Below, piece by piece: positions 1 to 9,250 of a DNA stretch of 64,000 nucleotides. Source of the DNA: Streptomyces sp. BA2 (GTDB lineage Bacteria; Actinomycetota; Actinomycetes; Streptomycetales; Streptomycetaceae); NCBI RefSeq assembly GCF_009769735.1, contig NZ_WSRO01000002.1:2926001-2990000 (forward strand), given 5' to 3'. The first letter of the stretch is position 1. Each line of letters starts with the position of its first letter. The notes under the pieces are model-generated. The model did no database searches. It was not told the origin of the DNA and was given only the letters and a program-made list of their open reading frames with translations. The translations under genes and the position numbers were made by a program.

Positions 1-798
1 GCCAAGAAGTCGGCCCCGGCTCCGGCCGCCGCCGCTCCGGCAGCTTCGAAGGCCCCGGCCCTCGAGGCGTCCCCGCTGCGCGGTCAGACGGTCAAGATGA
101 CCCGCATGCGCAAGGTCATCGGCGACAACATGATGAAGGCGCTGCACTCGCAGGCCCAGCTGACCTCGGTCGTCGAGGTCGACATCACGAAGCTGATGAA
201 GCTGCGCGCCAAGGCGAAGGACGCGTTCGCGGCTCGTGAGGGCGTCAAGCTCTCCCCGATGCCGTTCTTCGTCAAGGCCGCCGCCCAGGCGCTGAAGGCC
301 CACCCGGTCGTCAACGCCCGGATCAACGACGACGAAGGCACCATCACGTACTTCGACTCGGAGAACATCGGCATCGCCGTGGACGCCGAGAAGGGTCTGA
401 TGACGCCGGTCATCAAGGGGGCGGGCGACCTGAACATCGCCGGTATCTCCAAGAAGACCGCCGAGCTCGCCGGCAAGGCCCGTGGCGGTGGCCTCACCCC
501 GGACGACATGTCCGGTGCCACCTTCACGGTCTCCAACACCGGTTCGCGCGGTGCCCTGTTCGACACGGTCATCGTGCCGCCGAACCAGGCCGCGATCCTC
601 GGCATCGGTGCCACGGTGAAGCGTCCGGTCGTCATCAACCACCCGGATCTCGGCGAGACCATCGCCGTCCGTGACATGACGTACCTCTCGCTCTCCTACG
701 ACCACCGTCTGGTGGACGGCGCGGACGCCGCCCGCTACCTGACCACGGTCAAGGCGATCCTTGAGGCCGGCGAGTTCGAGGTCGAGCTCGGCCTGTAG
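1..798 (+). CDS. sucB: Dihydrolipoamide acyltransferase (E2 of 2-oxoacid dehydrogenase), 5'-truncated
   Basis: The open frame runs in from the window edge, so the lipoyl domains and start are missing. What remains is an Ala/Pro-rich linker (about residues 1-20 of the fragment) followed by the complete C-terminal catalytic domain. The active-site signature SYDHRLVDGADA lies near the end; its His and Asp are the known catalytic residues of E2 acyltransferases. The enzyme transfers an acyl group from lipoamide to CoA in the core of the 2-oxoglutarate or pyruvate dehydrogenase complex. The Streptomyces protein at this position next to aceE is usually called SucB. Substrate choice cannot be decided from the sequence alone, and a shared E2 for both complexes is possible. 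Confidence 0.9.
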   Translation, partial: AKKSAPAPAAAAPAASKAPALEASPLRGQTVKMTRMRKVIGDNMMKALHSQAQLTSVVEVDITKLMKLRAKAKDAFAAREGVKLSPMPFFVKAAAQALKAHPVVNARINDDEGTITYFDSENIGIAVDAEKGLMTPVIKGAGDLNIAGISKKTAELAGKARGGGLTPDDMSGATFTVSNTGSRGALFDTVIVPPNQAAILGIGATVKRPVVINHPDLGETIAVRDMTYLSLSYDHRLVDGADAARYLTTVKAILEAGEFEVELGL

Positions 799-853
799 TT
801 CCGCCGCTGGTGCTGCGGCCCCCAGGGCTGTAACACTCGTCTCATCAGCGCGT

Positions 854-887
854 ACGCCCCCGTTCGGAGGTTTCCGAGCGGGGGCGT
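854..887 (+). terminator. Intrinsic terminator after the E2 gene
   Basis: A 9-bp perfect stem (ACGCCCCCG / CGGGGGCGT) with a 16-nt loop lies about 55 bp after the E2 stop and before the GntR gene. The U-tract is weak, as is common in Streptomyces. It probably ends the E2 transcript. Confidence 0.65.
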
Positions 888-946
888 CGCCGTATTGTCT
901 AGGGGTCACCACGCCCTGGGGCGCTGCCCCCGCCGGAGGAGCCCAC

Positions 947-1570
947 ATGACCGCGCCCGTCGTTCACTCGCTGCGCGAACAGATCCGCGAGCACATCGTG
1001 GAGGGGATCGTCAGCGGGCGCTGGCAGCCGGGCGAGCGGATCGTGGAGCGGCGCATCGCCGTGGAGCTGGAGGTCTCGCAGACCCCCGTACGGGAGGCGC
1101 TGCGGGAGCTTGAGACACTGCGGCTCATCGAGTCGGCGCCCAACAAGGGCGTACGCGTACGGAACTTGACCGCGGCGGACCTGGAGGAGAGCTACCCCGT
1201 CCGTGCTGGCCTTGAGGCCATCGCGGCCGAACTCGCGGCGGAGAGCCTGGCGGAGGACTGCTCGGCCCTCGAACCCCATGTCGCCGCCCTCTACGAGGCG
1301 GACCGGGCCTCCGACGGCACGGCTCAGGTGCGCCACACGGTCGGTTTCCACCGGGAGTTGGTGCGGGCCGCGGACAACTCCGTTCTGCTGCACACCTGGG
1401 AGGGTCTCGGCATCGAGGTCTTCACGGCGCTGTCGATCCGGTGGCTCGGGACGGTGCAGCAGTCGTACGCGGAGGAGCACGAGGCCCTCGTCTCGGCGTT
1501 CCAGCGGCGGGATCCCGCGATCGCGGAGCTGGTGAAGGCCCACGTCCTGGGCTGTGCGCCGCGTCCCTGA
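947..1570 (+). CDS. GntR-family (FadR/FCD type) transcriptional regulator
   Basis: A 207-residue DNA-binding regulator. The N-terminal winged helix (about residues 8-75) carries the GntR pattern RIAVELEVSQTPVREALREL. The C-terminal helical FCD domain (about 80-205) keeps the spaced Asp/His residues that usually bind a metal and a carboxylate effector. The ATG at 947 is chosen because GGAGGA at 935-940 lies at good spacing and the fold begins there; upstream codons in frame run into the terminator. The gene lies between the E2 gene and aceE. Members of this family (for example E. coli PdhR) control pyruvate dehydrogenase genes, so aceE is a plausible target, but that is inference. Confidence 0.85.
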   Translation: MTAPVVHSLREQIREHIVEGIVSGRWQPGERIVERRIAVELEVSQTPVREALRELETLRLIESAPNKGVRVRNLTAADLEESYPVRAGLEAIAAELAAESLAEDCSALEPHVAALYEADRASDGTAQVRHTVGFHRELVRAADNSVLLHTWEGLGIEVFTALSIRWLGTVQQSYAEEHEALVSAFQRRDPAIAELVKAHVLGCAPRP

Positions 1571-1838
1571 CGTAGGAGCACGGGAGCGCTCATACGTGCT
1601 CTCACCTGCGGTGATCCTTCAAATCGAAGGCACCGCGTGCCCTCATTAATGGCACCGGATGCCTACTTTCTGAATATGAAGGAGTTTTCGCCTTCAACCC
1701 TTTGATCGATCATCGATCACGGAGTTACAGTCTCCGACGGGCTCACACCAGAGCCTCACGCCCTGTCCTGCCAAAGACCTAGGGCACCCCCACCCCTTAC
1801 CGAACAGGGGACCCCCTCCGACTCAGGAAGGCGGCGAC
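1571..1838 (+). promoter_or_regulatory. aceE upstream regulatory region with two tandem dyads and a palindrome over the -35
   Basis: This 268-bp gap holds two related dyads, GGCACCGCGTGCC (1629-1641) and GGCACCGGATGCC (1651-1663), with starts 22 bp apart, close to two helical turns. A perfect 8-1-8 inverted repeat, TGATCGAT-C-ATCGATCA, lies at 1703-1719. It overlaps a possible -35 (TTGATC, 1702-1707), with TACAGT at 1726-1731 as a -10 at 18-bp spacing. AGGAAGG precedes the aceE start. The promoter is a prediction. The dyads look like sites for a dimeric regulator. Confidence 0.55.
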
Positions 1839-4544
1839 ATGACCGACCCCTCCGCAATCCAGCCGAGCGAGCTCGACCAGCTCCCGGACCGCGACCCCGA
1901 GGAGACCGCCGAATGGCAGGCCTCCCTGGACGCCGTTACCCAGGCGGCCGGGCCGCACCGAGCCGCATACCTGATGCGGCGCACGCTGGAGCGCGCCGAG
2001 GGCGCGGGCCTGGCGCTGCCCAAGCTCCTTGAGACCGACTACGTCAACACCATCCCCACCTCCGCCGAGCCGGCGATCGAGGGCGACGAGGCGATGGAGC
2101 AGCGGATCGCCGCGTGGAACCGCTGGAACGCGGCCGCGATGGTGACCCGGGGCAGCAAATACGGCGTCGGCGGCCACATCGCCACCTTCGCCTCCGCCGC
2201 CTGGCTGTACGAGACCGGCTTCAACCACTTCTTCAAGGGCAAGGAATCCCAGGAGTCTCCCGGCTCCGGCGACCAGCTCTACATCCAGGGCCACGCCTCC
2301 CCCGGCATCTACGCCCGCGCCTTCCTCGACGGCCGTCTGAACGAGGCGCAGCTCGACAACTTCCGCCGCGAGTCGGGCGGCGACGGCCTGCCGTCCTACC
2401 CGCACCCGCGCCGGCTGCCCTGGCTGTGGGAGTTCCCGACCGTATCGATGGGTCTGGGTCCGCTCTCCGCGATCTACCAGGCGCGCTTCAACCGGTACCT
2501 CTCCAACCGCGGCATCAAGGACGTCTCCGCCTCGCACGTGTGGGCGTTCCTCGGTGACGGCGAGATGGACGAGCCCGAGTCGACGGCGGCCCTCGCGCTC
2601 GCCGCGCGTGAGGAGCTCGACAACCTCACGTACGTCATCAACTGCAACCTGCAGCGCCTCGACGGCCCGGTCCGCGCCAACTTCCGCGTGGTCCAGGAGC
2701 TGGAGGCCCAGTTCCGCGGCGCCGGCTGGAACGTCATCAAGGTCCTGTGGGGCAACGCCTGGGACGAGCTGTTCCAGCTCGACACCACGGGCGCCCTGGT
2801 CCGCCGCCTCCGCGAGGTGCCGGACGCGCAGTTCCAGACGTACGCGACGCGCGACGCCGCCTACATCCGCGAGCACTTCTTCGGCTCCGAGCCCGCGCTC
2901 GTCGAGCTCGGCAAACTGCTCAGCGACGACAAGATCAGCGAGTGCTTCCACCTCTCGCGCGGCGGCCACGAGGCCCGCAAGGTCTACGCGGCCTACCGCG
3001 CGGCGCTCACCCACAAGGGCGCGCCGACCGTGATCCTCGCGCAGACGGTCAAGGGCTTCACGCTCGGCAAGGGCTTCGAGTCCAAGAACGCCAACCACCA
3101 GATGAAGAAGCTCACGGTGGACGAGTTCAAGGACATGCGTGACCTCCTTGAGCTGCCGATCTCGGACAGTGACTTCGTCGACGGCGTGGTGCCCTACGGC
3201 CACCCCGGCGCCGACTCCCCCGAGGTCCGTTACCTCCAGGAGCGCCGTGCCGCGCTCGGCGGTCCTGCCCCGGCCCGCCGCACGCAGCCGCTCGCGCCGC
3301 TGCCCGCCCCGGCCGACAAGTCGTTCGCGTCGTTCGACAAGGGCTCGGGCTCGCAGTCGATGGCGACGACCATGGCCTTCGTACGCCTCGTCAAGGACCT
3401 GATCCGTGACAAGGAGACCGGCAAGCGCTGGGTGCCGATCGTCCCCGACGAGGCGCGCACCTTCGGCATGGAGTCGCTCTTCCCCTCGCTCGGCATCTAC
3501 TCGCCGAAGGGCCAGAACTACGAGCCGGTCGACCGCGACCAGCTGATGTACTACCGCGAGGCCAAGGACGGGCAGATCCTCAACGAGGGGATCACCGAGG
3601 CCGGTTCGATGGCGGACTTCATCGCCGCGTCGTCGTCGTACGCGACGCACGGCGAAGCCATGATCCCGTTCTACATCTTCTACTCGATGTTCGGCTGGCA
3701 GCGGACCGCCGACCAGATGTGGCAGCTCGGCGACCAGCTCGGCCGCGGCTTCCTCGTCGGCGCCACCGCCGGTCGTACGACGCTGACGGGTGAGGGTCTG
3801 CAGCACGCGGACGGCCACTCGCCGGTGATCGCCGCGACGAACCCCGCCGCCATGTCGTACGACCCGGCGTTCGCCTACGAGGTCGCGGCGATCGTCAAGG
3901 ACGGTCTGCGCCGGATGTACGGCGAGGCCGCCCCCGGTGAGGACCAGAACGTCTTCTACTACCTCACCGTCTACAACGAGCCGATGCCGCAGCCCGCGAA
4001 GCCCGCGGGTGTCGACGAGGGCATCGTGCGCGGTCTGTACCGCTTCAACACCGCCGAGACGGCCGGTCTTTCGGCGGCCGCCAACGCGGCGCGCATCCAG
4101 CTGATCGGTTCGGGTACCGCCATCCACTGGACTCTCTCCGCGCAGAAGATGCTCGCCGAGGAGTGGGGTGTGGCCGCCGACGTGTGGTCCGCGACCTCCT
4201 GGACCGAGCTGCGCCGCGACGCCCTGGAGGCGGACGAGGCGATCCTGCGCGGCGAGGAGCGGACTCCGTACGTGCGTACGGCACTTGAGGGTGCGCAGGG
4301 TCCCGTGCTCGCCGTCTCGGACTACATGCGGCAGGTTCCCGACCAGATCGCGCAGTGGGTCGAGCAGGACTACTCGTCGCTCGGCGCGGACGGCTTCGGC
4401 CTCTCCGACACGCGTGACGCGGCTCGTCGCCACTTCGGCATCGACGCGGAGTCGATCGTCGTGGCCTCGCTCGCGCAGCTTGCCCGTCGTGGCGAGGTGC
4501 CGGCCTCCGCGGTGAAGGAGGCTCGGGCCAAGTACGGTCTGTAG
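1839..4544 (+). CDS. aceE: Pyruvate dehydrogenase E1 component, homodimeric type
   Basis: The 901-residue protein has the length and layout of AceE-type E1. It decarboxylates pyruvate with thiamine diphosphate and passes the acetyl group to E2 lipoamide, feeding acetyl-CoA into the TCA cycle. The thiamine diphosphate/Mg motif begins at [10 protein letters not shown] (about residue 240) and closes with Asn about 30 residues on (VINCNLQ). The N-terminal, middle (about 490-700) and C-terminal transketolase-like domains are all present without frameshifts. The ATG at 1839 follows AGGAAGG at about 8 nt. The gene is monocistronic: a regulator-rich promoter region precedes it and a hairpin follows. 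Confidence 0.95.
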   Translation: MTDPSAIQPSELDQLPDRDPEETAEWQASLDAVTQAAGPHRAAYLMRRTLERAEGAGLALPKLLETDYVNTIPTSAEPAIEGDEAMEQRIAAWNRWNAAAMVTRGSKYGVGGHIATFASAAWLYETGFNHFFKGKESQESPGSGDQLYIQGHASPGIYARAFLDGRLNEAQLDNFRRESGGDGLPSYPHPRRLPWLWEFPTVSMGLGPLSAIYQARFNRYLSNRGIKDVSASHVWAFLGDGEMDEPESTAALALAAREELDNLTYVINCNLQRLDGPVRANFRVVQELEAQFRGAGWNVIKVLWGNAWDELFQLDTTGALVRRLREVPDAQFQTYATRDAAYIREHFFGSEPALVELGKLLSDDKISECFHLSRGGHEARKVYAAYRAALTHKGAPTVILAQTVKGFTLGKGFESKNANHQMKKLTVDEFKDMRDLLELPISDSDFVDGVVPYGHPGADSPEVRYLQERRAALGGPAPARRTQPLAPLPAPADKSFASFDKGSGSQSMATTMAFVRLVKDLIRDKETGKRWVPIVPDEARTFGMESLFPSLGIYSPKGQNYEPVDRDQLMYYREAKDGQILNEGITEAGSMADFIAASSSYATHGEAMIPFYIFYSMFGWQRTADQMWQLGDQLGRGFLVGATAGRTTLTGEGLQHADGHSPVIAATNPAAMSYDPAFAYEVAAIVKDGLRRMYGEAAPGEDQNVFYYLTVYNEPMPQPAKPAGVDEGIVRGLYRFNTAETAGLSAAANAARIQLIGSGTAIHWTLSAQKMLAEEWGVAADVWSATSWTELRRDALEADEAILRGEERTPYVRTALEGAQGPVLAVSDYMRQVPDQIAQWVEQDYSSLGADGFGLSDTRDAARRHFGIDAESIVVASLAQLARRGEVPASAVKEARAKYGL

Positions 4545-4619
4545 CCTTCGGCCTGATGCGGTGCGGGTCCCTGCCTGGGTGGCGGGGGCCCGTTCCCGTG
4601 TGCGGGTGCGTTTGTGGGC

Positions 4620-4636
4620 CCGCCGCTTCGCGGCGG
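4620..4636 (+). terminator. Hairpin between aceE and the WYL regulator
   Basis: A 7-bp stem, CCGCCGC-TTC-GCGGCGG, is followed by ATTCTTTC. It lies between two convergent genes and could serve both strands. Confidence 0.55.
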
Positions 4637-4660
4637 ATTCTTTCCCGCCCGCCCACCCGA

Positions 4661-5632
4661 TTACCCGTAGCGGTTCGCCATTTGTTGGGCCGCTTCCGCG
4701 AAGCGTTTCCTCAGAGCCGCCGGGGCTAGGACCTCCACCTCCGGCCCCAGGGACATGAGCTGGGTGTACGCCACCATCTCGTTCTCCACGGGGAGGGTCA
4801 GCGTCACCCAGCCCTCCTCGTCCGGGGCGCTCGCTGTTTCCAGTGCTTCCCGCGTGGACGCGGAATCCGTGGCGTACGGAAGCTGTCGTACGCCCGCCTC
4901 GGAGAGCCGGAGCACGACCTCGGAGCGCAGGATCGCCCGCGCGAACTGCTCGGCCCGTTCCTCCCAGAAGCCCGGCAGGTCGAATTCCTCGTCGCGTACG
5001 AAGCGGTCCTCACCGGCAGCGATCGCGGTGAACCGGTCGATGCGGTAGACCCGGAACGAACCCGTGTCGGGCACCCGCGCGCACAGATACCAGACCCCGG
5101 CCTTGAGCACGAGGCCGTAGGGCTCCAACTCCCGTTCCACCTCGGCGTCCTGGCGCCGGTAGCGGGCGGTGACGCGCCGGTCGTCCCACACCGCGTCCGC
5201 CAGCGGGGGCAGCAGTTCGGGCGCCGGTGTCTCCTTGAACCAGCCCGGCGCGTCCAGATGGAACCGCTGCGAGGCGTTCTGCGAAGCGTCCCGGAGGGAA
5301 GGCATCAGCGCCGCCGACACCTTCAGGCGGGCCGCCGATGCCGCGTCCTCCAGGCCCATCTCCCGCAGCGCGCCCGGCACTCCGGAGAGGAACAGGGCCT
5401 CCGCCTCGCTGCGTCCGAGGCCGGTGAGACGGGTGCGGTAGCCGCCGATGAGGCGGTAGCCGCCGGCCCGCCCCCGGTCCGCGTACACCGGGACGCCCGC
5501 CTCCGAAAGGGCCTGGGCGTCCCGCGTGATGGTCCGCTCGGACACTTCGAGCTCACCCGCGAGCTCGGCGGCGGTCATGGAGGGGCGGGCCTGGAGCAGA
5601 AGCACCATCTTGATGAGGCGTGCAGCGCGCAT
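4661..5632 (-). CDS. WYL-domain transcriptional regulator (YafY/DeoR-like)
   Basis: A 323-residue protein. The N-terminal HTH (about 1-60) starts with MRAARLIKMVLLLQ and carries the sequence typical of HTH_11 regulators (MTAAELAGELEVSERTITRD). A WYL effector domain (about 140-220) contains YGLVLKAGVWYLCARV, followed by a C-terminal WCX extension. Proteins of this type sense small ligands or nucleic acid and act as repressors or activators. The gene converges with aceE and its product probably does not control it. The divergent or neighbouring SDR at 5681-6625 runs the same way and ends 48 bp upstream, so the two may be co-transcribed. Confidence 0.85.
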   Translation of the reverse strand: MRAARLIKMVLLLQARPSMTAAELAGELEVSERTITRDAQALSEAGVPVYADRGRAGGYRLIGGYRTRLTGLGRSEAEALFLSGVPGALREMGLEDAASAARLKVSAALMPSLRDASQNASQRFHLDAPGWFKETPAPELLPPLADAVWDDRRVTARYRRQDAEVERELEPYGLVLKAGVWYLCARVPDTGSFRVYRIDRFTAIAAGEDRFVRDEEFDLPGFWEERAEQFARAILRSEVVLRLSEAGVRQLPYATDSASTREALETASAPDEEGWVTLTLPVENEMVAYTQLMSLGPEVEVLAPAALRKRFAEAAQQMANRYG

Positions 5633-5680
5633 GCCCCCATGATGCCGTCAGCCGGAGGGCATCCACGCGATCCCGGGCGA

Positions 5681-6625
5681 CTAGCGGTAACCGGTGACGT
5701 CCGCCTCCTTGCTCTCCTGGTCGACCTCTGTGATGTAGCGCCAGGCGTCGGGCGCCGAGCCGTCGACGTCCGTGAAGCCGTATTCCTTGGCGAGACCTCC
5801 GCTGGAGAGCGACGTGCCGTTCCAGCGGGCCACTTCGGGGTCGGCGGCGAGCGCGACCAGGGCCCGGCCGACGAAGGTCGGGGTCTCGGAGATCGCGAAG
5901 TGCGGGTTCTGCTTGCGGCCGTCGAGCCAGTTCTCCTCGGTCACCTTGAAGTGGGTGTCGAGCATCGCCTCGGAGCGCAGCCAGCCGGGGGTCAGGCAGA
6001 GGGCCGTGCAGCCGTACTCCTCGAGTTCCTCGGCGAGGCCGAACGCCATCCGCAGCGGGGCCGCCTTGGCGAGGTCGTAGTAGAAGGGCTTGCGGTAGTT
6101 GGGGCCGTTGTACTCCTCTGTCCCGTCGGTGACCTCGACGACCAGGCCGCCGGGGTTCCTGACGAGCAGCGGCAGCGCGTACCGGCTGGTGACGACGTGG
6201 GTCTCGATGCCGAGGCGCATCAGGCGCAGCCCCTTGCCGAGATCGTGCTCCCACATCTTCTTGTCCCACTCGACGTGGACGTCGCCGCCCCAGATGTCGT
6301 TCACCAGGATGTCCAGACGGCCCTGCTCACGGTCGATCCGGTCGACGAGTGCCTCGACCTGCTCGGGCTCCAGATGATCGGTGGGTACGGCGATCCCGGT
6401 GCCGGGTCCGTCCGCCTCCCGGCCCGCGGCGGTGATCAGCTCCGCGGTCTCCTCGATGGTCTCCGCGGTGCGGCCGACCTCGCTGGTGTGCTCGCGGGTC
6501 GTGCGCCCCGTCGCGTACACGGTGGCTCCGGCGCGGCCGAGCTCCACGGCCATGGCCCGGCCCGCGCCGCGGGTGGCACCGGCGACGAGAGCGATCTTTC
6601 CGGTCAGTGACTGCGTGTTGTCCAT
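5681..6625 (-). CDS. SDR-family oxidoreductase
   Basis: A 314-residue short-chain dehydrogenase. The Rossmann nucleotide-binding motif appears as GATRGAGRA near residue 15. The catalytic region is unusual: the family YxxxK motif is best matched by YRKPFYYDLAKAAPLRMA, which places Tyr and Lys four residues apart. SDRs use NAD(P)H to oxidise or reduce hydroxyl/keto groups; the substrate is unknown. The start ATG at 6625 gives the usual short SDR N terminus (MDNTQSLTGKIALV). The frame stays open much further upstream but without family similarity. Confidence 0.85.
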   Translation of the reverse strand: MDNTQSLTGKIALVAGATRGAGRAMAVELGRAGATVYATGRTTREHTSEVGRTAETIEETAELITAAGREADGPGTGIAVPTDHLEPEQVEALVDRIDREQGRLDILVNDIWGGDVHVEWDKKMWEHDLGKGLRLMRLGIETHVVTSRYALPLLVRNPGGLVVEVTDGTEEYNGPNYRKPFYYDLAKAAPLRMAFGLAEELEEYGCTALCLTPGWLRSEAMLDTHFKVTEENWLDGRKQNPHFAISETPTFVGRALVALAADPEVARWNGTSLSSGGLAKEYGFTDVDGSAPDAWRYITEVDQESKEADVTGYR

Positions 6626-6755
6626 GTCTTCGAGGCTGTCACCCAATGCCGACACCTGCTGTCGGGTTTTCCACGGGCATGTGCACGCATAACGACACAG
6701 TCGCATCCGCCGCACTCCACGTGCGTACCCACTCCCCAGGACCGATGCTTGTCCC

Positions 6756-7283
6756 GTGATGGACGAGACGGAGTTCTGGGAGATCGTGGACCGCACCCGC
6801 GTGGCCGCCGAGGGCGACCCCGAGGACCACGCCGACCTGCTCACCGAGAAGCTCCTTGAGCTTGAGCCGGACATGGTGCTCGACTTCGCCCGTCACTTCG
6901 AGGCGCGCTACAACCGCGCGTACCGCTGGGATCTGTGGGGAGCTTCCTGGGTCCTCCTCGGCGGCGCCAGTGACGACGCCTTCGACTACTTCCGCTGCTG
7001 GCTGATCGGCCAGGGGCGCGAGGTCTTCGAGGGAGCCCTGCACGACCCGGACTCCCTCGCGGATCTCCTCGACGACTTCGACGAGGACATCGACGGTGAC
7101 GGCGAGGAGCTCGGCTACGCCGCGGACGAGGCGTACGAGCAGCTCACCGGCGTCGTCACCCCCGACCTCGGCATCGCTCCCGCCCCTACGGAGCCACAGG
7201 GGACGCCGCTCGACTTCGAGAACGAAGCGGCGATGGCCCAGCGCTATCCGAAACTGTGGGAACGCTTCGGCGAGGTCGACTGA
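6756..7283 (+). CDS. DUF4240 domain protein
   Basis: A 175-residue soluble acidic protein. The sequence FWEIVDRTR at the N terminus and WDLWGASWVLLGGASDDAFDYFRCWLIGQGR-type core (quoted in part: GGASDDAFDYFRCWLI) define DUF4240, a family common in actinomycetes and of unknown biochemical role. GTG at 6756 and ATG at 6759 are adjacent, so the exact start is uncertain by one codon. The gene stands alone, divergent from the SDR at 5681-6625, and converges with the amidase gene that follows. Confidence 0.75.
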   Translation: MMDETEFWEIVDRTRVAAEGDPEDHADLLTEKLLELEPDMVLDFARHFEARYNRAYRWDLWGASWVLLGGASDDAFDYFRCWLIGQGREVFEGALHDPDSLADLLDDFDEDIDGDGEELGYAADEAYEQLTGVVTPDLGIAPAPTEPQGTPLDFENEAAMAQRYPKLWERFGEVD

Positions 7284-7321
7284 GGTGCGAGGGCCCGAGG
7301 GCTCCCGGGGGTCCTGCCTGC

Positions 7322-8188
7322 TCACCGGTTCTGCAACCGTGCGGCCGTCTCCCTGATCGCGGGGAGAGCGGCCGTCAGCGCCGCTCCCGGGCAGGACGTG
7401 GAGTAACCGTCGTTGTGCCCGGACACCGAGCTGAACAGCACCCTCGCCCCCGCCGGGTACTTGCTGAGGCTGTTCGAGGAGACCAGCCGCACCGTGGAAC
7501 GCGGGTCCACGTCCGAAAGGCCGAGCTTCCACGCGACCAGCGCCGCCACGGCATCGGTCATCGCCCGGGGAACAGGACTCCCCGCCGTGAACGTCCCGAT
7601 CGCCGCGATCCCCACCGACCCCTGGTTGAAGCCCTGTGTGTGCGCCCCGACGACGGCCCTCTCGATGCCGCCTGCACGCCCCTCGTAGACGGTCCCGCAC
7701 CGGTCGACGAGGAAGTTGTAACCGATGTCGTCCCACTGCCTCCCCCCGGTCTGACCGGCGTACAGATAGCGGATGGTGCGCGGGGCGTCGGCGCAGTCGT
7801 AGCTGTTCGGTGTGTCCGTGTGGTGCACGAACACCGCCTGGACCCGGTCGGCGTACCGGGCGGGCGGCGGCTCCCGCACCGCACCTGCCAGCCACTCGGC
7901 GCGCGGCACCACGTGAGGCTGCGCCGCCGGATGCTCCACCGCCCTGCGCACCGGCGCCGCGGCCGCCGGCATCACGGAGTGCCGCCCGGTCACGCCTGCC
8001 CGCTCCCCGAGCCCGGCGAACGCCACCGGACCGTCACTCGCCTGCCCCGACGCCCCCGACACCCCTGGCCCCACGAACAACGCACACAACAGCAGAAGCC
8101 CCACGGCAGCGGCCCCCGGCACGCAACCCAGCACCGCGCGCACCACCGGCGGCACGCGCGCCGCGGACACCCCACGGAAGACACGCAT
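7322..8188 (-). CDS. Secreted N-acetylmuramoyl-L-alanine amidase / peptidoglycan recognition protein
   Basis: A 288-residue exported protein. Starting at the ATG at 8188, it has a basic N terminus and a hydrophobic stretch (AAAVGLLLLCALFVGPGV) typical of a signal peptide. The mature part is an amidase_2/PGRP domain, with zinc ligands visible as His in FVHHTDT, His in SGHNDGYS and Cys in TSCPG. Such enzymes cleave the lactyl-amide bond between MurNAc and L-Ala in peptidoglycan outside the membrane. The longer open frame to 8323 is rejected because it adds a low-complexity charged leader ahead of the signal peptide. Confidence 0.85.
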   Translation of the reverse strand: MRVFRGVSAARVPPVVRAVLGCVPGAAAVGLLLLCALFVGPGVSGASGQASDGPVAFAGLGERAGVTGRHSVMPAAAAPVRRAVEHPAAQPHVVPRAEWLAGAVREPPPARYADRVQAVFVHHTDTPNSYDCADAPRTIRYLYAGQTGGRQWDDIGYNFLVDRCGTVYEGRAGGIERAVVGAHTQGFNQGSVGIAAIGTFTAGSPVPRAMTDAVAALVAWKLGLSDVDPRSTVRLVSSNSLSKYPAGARVLFSSVSGHNDGYSTSCPGAALTAALPAIRETAARLQNR

Positions 8189-8303
8189 GGTCCGACTCTC
8201 CGGCCCACCCGCTCCCCCCGCGATCCACGCTCCGCCATCCGAATGAACCTGCCCCTGCCCCGGCCCGATCTCGCGCCGACCTCGGCCCGGTCTCGCGCCG
8301 CGC

Positions 8304-9236
8304 TCAGACCCCGCCCAGGTCAAGTCCCGGATTCGTCCGGGAAAGGATCATGTCCGTGCGCGGCTGGAGTGCCGCGTCGATCATCTCGGGCTGCGGAGTG
8401 ATCCAGTAACGGCCCTCGGCGGCCTGCTCGAAGACACGGCGGGCGTGCTCCGCAGGCGTGATGCCCTGGGTGTCGGCGCGCTCCTGGAGCTGTTCGTCGA
8501 ACCCCGCTATCTCGGGCGGTGTGCCGCCCCCCGGCCGCGCGGCCTTGAATATCTCGCTCTTGACCGAGTCCGGCAGCACGACGGAGACCCGCACCGGCGC
8601 CTGCTTCATCTGCATTTCGTAGGCGAGGGATTCGGTGAGCGCGAGCGTCCCGAACTTGGTGACGCTGTACGGCGCCATCAGCGGGCTCGGCAGCAGTCCG
8701 CCGACCGAGGACACATTGAGCACCCAGCTCTGCGTGGACTGCTCGAGCAGGCGCGGCACGAAGGAGCGTATGCCGTTCACACAGCCGCCGATGTTGATCC
8801 GCAGGGCGGCGTCCCAGCGCTCGGCGGGGATCTCCCAGGAGTAGCCCATCGCCATGATCCCCGCGTTGTTGATCAGCATGTCGACCGCGCCGAAGCGGTC
8901 GTACGCGCGGTCCGCGAGGGCGTCGACGGAGGCCGGCTCCGACACGTCCGTCACGACCGACTCGACCTCGGCTCCGGAGGCGCGCAGCTCTTCGGCCAGG
9001 CCCGCGAGGCGCTCGGCGGCTATGTCGGCCAGGACGAGCCGCATGCCGAGGTCCGCCGCATGCCGGGCGAGGCCGGACCCGATACCGGCGGACGCACCGG
9101 TGATGACGACGACCTTGCCCGCGAAGGTCTCGCACGCGAGGGGCTGGCCCACGAAGGGCTGGCCCGCATAGGGCAGGCCTGCGTACGGCTCGCCTGCGTA
9201 GGGCCCGCCTGCGTACGGCCCGCCTGCGTCGCTCAT
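8304..9236 (-). CDS. SDR-family oxidoreductase with a repeated N-terminal extension
   Basis: A 310-residue classical SDR. GASAGIGSG marks the coenzyme-binding glycine motif, NNAG the structural motif, and the active site is Ser followed by YSVTKFG (Tyr/Lys). The first 40 residues are unusual: seven pentapeptide units of the type xPYAG (residues 6-40, decaying to QPFVG, QPLAC and ETFAG) precede the Rossmann fold. The start is well supported by GGAGGAGAGAAAC directly before the ATG. The gene follows the SDR at 9251-10036 by 14 bp, so the two form an operon, probably controlled by the divergent TetR protein. The substrate is unknown. Confidence 0.9.
   Translation of the reverse strand: MSDAGGPYAGGPYAGEPYAGLPYAGQPFVGQPLACETFAGKVVVITGASAGIGSGLARHAADLGMRLVLADIAAERLAGLAEELRASGAEVESVVTDVSEPASVDALADRAYDRFGAVDMLINNAGIMAMGYSWEIPAERWDAALRINIGGCVNGIRSFVPRLLEQSTQSWVLNVSSVGGLLPSPLMAPYSVTKFGTLALTESLAYEMQMKQAPVRVSVVLPDSVKSEIFKAARPGGGTPPEIAGFDEQLQERADTQGITPAEHARRVFEQAAEGRYWITPQPEMIDAALQPRTDMILSRTNPGLDLGGV
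9117..9221 (-). repeat. 15-bp tandem repeat encoding xPYAG pentapeptides
   Basis: About seven 15-bp units lie within the 5' end of the SDR gene. The four nearest the start are almost identical (GPYAG, GPYAG, EPYAG, LPYAG); the three nearest the fold are diverged. The last unit (ETFAG) reads like the normal SDR N terminus before the coenzyme motif, which suggests in-frame expansion of that sequence. Confidence 0.8.
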
Positions 9237-9250
9237 GTTTCTCTCCTCCG

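Noticed and set aside
1797..4433. Long open frame of 878 codons on the minus strand across aceE
   Set aside because: It is the antisense shadow of aceE. High third-position GC leaves such frames open; the predicted protein is low-complexity and rich in Arg/Val/Leu, with no family match.
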